42,245 bases of DNA from Dehalococcoidia bacterium (GTDB lineage Bacteria; Chloroflexota; Dehalococcoidia; GIF9; AB-539-J10). Each line of letters begins with the position of its first letter. Position 1 is the stretch's first letter. The stretch lies in assembly GCA_003562475.1 (NCBI GenBank), contig PWUU01000097.1, positions 1 to 42,245 of the forward strand. Reading direction: 5' to 3'. Shown piece by piece: positions 42,241-42,245 of this stretch. A program made the position numbers and the translations under genes. The notes below the pieces were generated by a model, which saw only the letters and a list, made by a program, of their open reading frames with translations, was not told the origin of the DNA and searched no databases.

Positions 42241-42245
42241 GCTAC

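Noticed and set aside
1-42245. tRNA genes, rRNA, CRISPR arrays, insertion sequences, prophage or attachment sites
   Set aside because: Intergenic spaces are short and I saw no cloverleaf, no regularly spaced direct repeats and no transposase, integrase or phage structural gene. A dedicated scan was not possible here.

Overview
The window is a G+C-rich, densely packed bacterial chromosome segment. Gene content and protein style suggest an anaerobic Chloroflexota lineage, most likely Dehalococcoidia. The clues are Pro/Thr-rich lipoprotein linkers, several solute-binding-protein transporters, a full hydrogenase maturation set, a C_GCAxxG_C_C-type protein and helicase-loader genes beside dnaB. 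This taxonomic guess is inference, since there is no rRNA in the window. I saw no tRNA, CRISPR array, insertion sequence or prophage.

Bases 1-5.8 kb are a loose region. It holds the 3' end of a NEW3-domain membrane protein, an orphan TRAP-type solute receptor (dctP) with two lesions (ACG in place of the start codon and an in-frame TGA), a strong terminator, and a DUF362 protein. A minus-strand pair follows (C_GCAxxG_C_C protein and a SAM methyltransferase), then the decayed remains of a glyoxalase/VOC gene. Bases 5.8-9.7 kb carry lysA-holB-ricT on the plus strand, converging with an HNH nuclease gene. An SDR oxidoreductase follows.

Bases 10.8-16.3 kb form a minus-strand replication/housekeeping operon, trxB-rplI-dnaB-dnaD-(tandem dnaC-like loader)-plsY-like. 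Divergent from it, 16.4-24.8 kb is one long plus-strand run: yceD/DUF177-rpmF-fabD-nusB followed by hypA-hypB-hypF-hypC-hypD-(DUF6125-like)-hypE. The maturation genes are complete, but no hydrogenase structural gene is in view. Three junctions use the same GTGA stop/start overlap, so translation is probably coupled.

Bases 24.8-29.5 kb are a minus-strand branched-chain amino-acid-type ABC importer (livJ-livH-livM-livG-livF). Its two ATPases have complementary motif losses that predict one working and one degenerate ATP site. A DegV-type lipid-binding protein lies upstream. Bases 30.8-35.3 kb run on the plus strand: glycerate 2-kinase, a strongly divergent enolase-like protein, and a DrrA/DrrB-type ABC exporter. 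Bases 35.6-40.4 kb carry a tripartite tricarboxylate transporter (tctC-tctB-tctA) followed by a fumarate-reductase-like flavoprotein, behind a good sigma-70-type promoter. The window ends with a DUF5677-like gene broken by an in-frame TGA and a zinc-ribbon/PH-domain membrane protein.

The observations I find most worth checking are the asymmetric LivF/LivG pair, the divergent enolase beside a glycerate 2-kinase, the DUF6125-like gene embedded in the hyp operon with an altered HypB metal site, and the tandem helicase loader. I see no defence or mobile system, and nothing that can be called a wholly new system from sequence alone.
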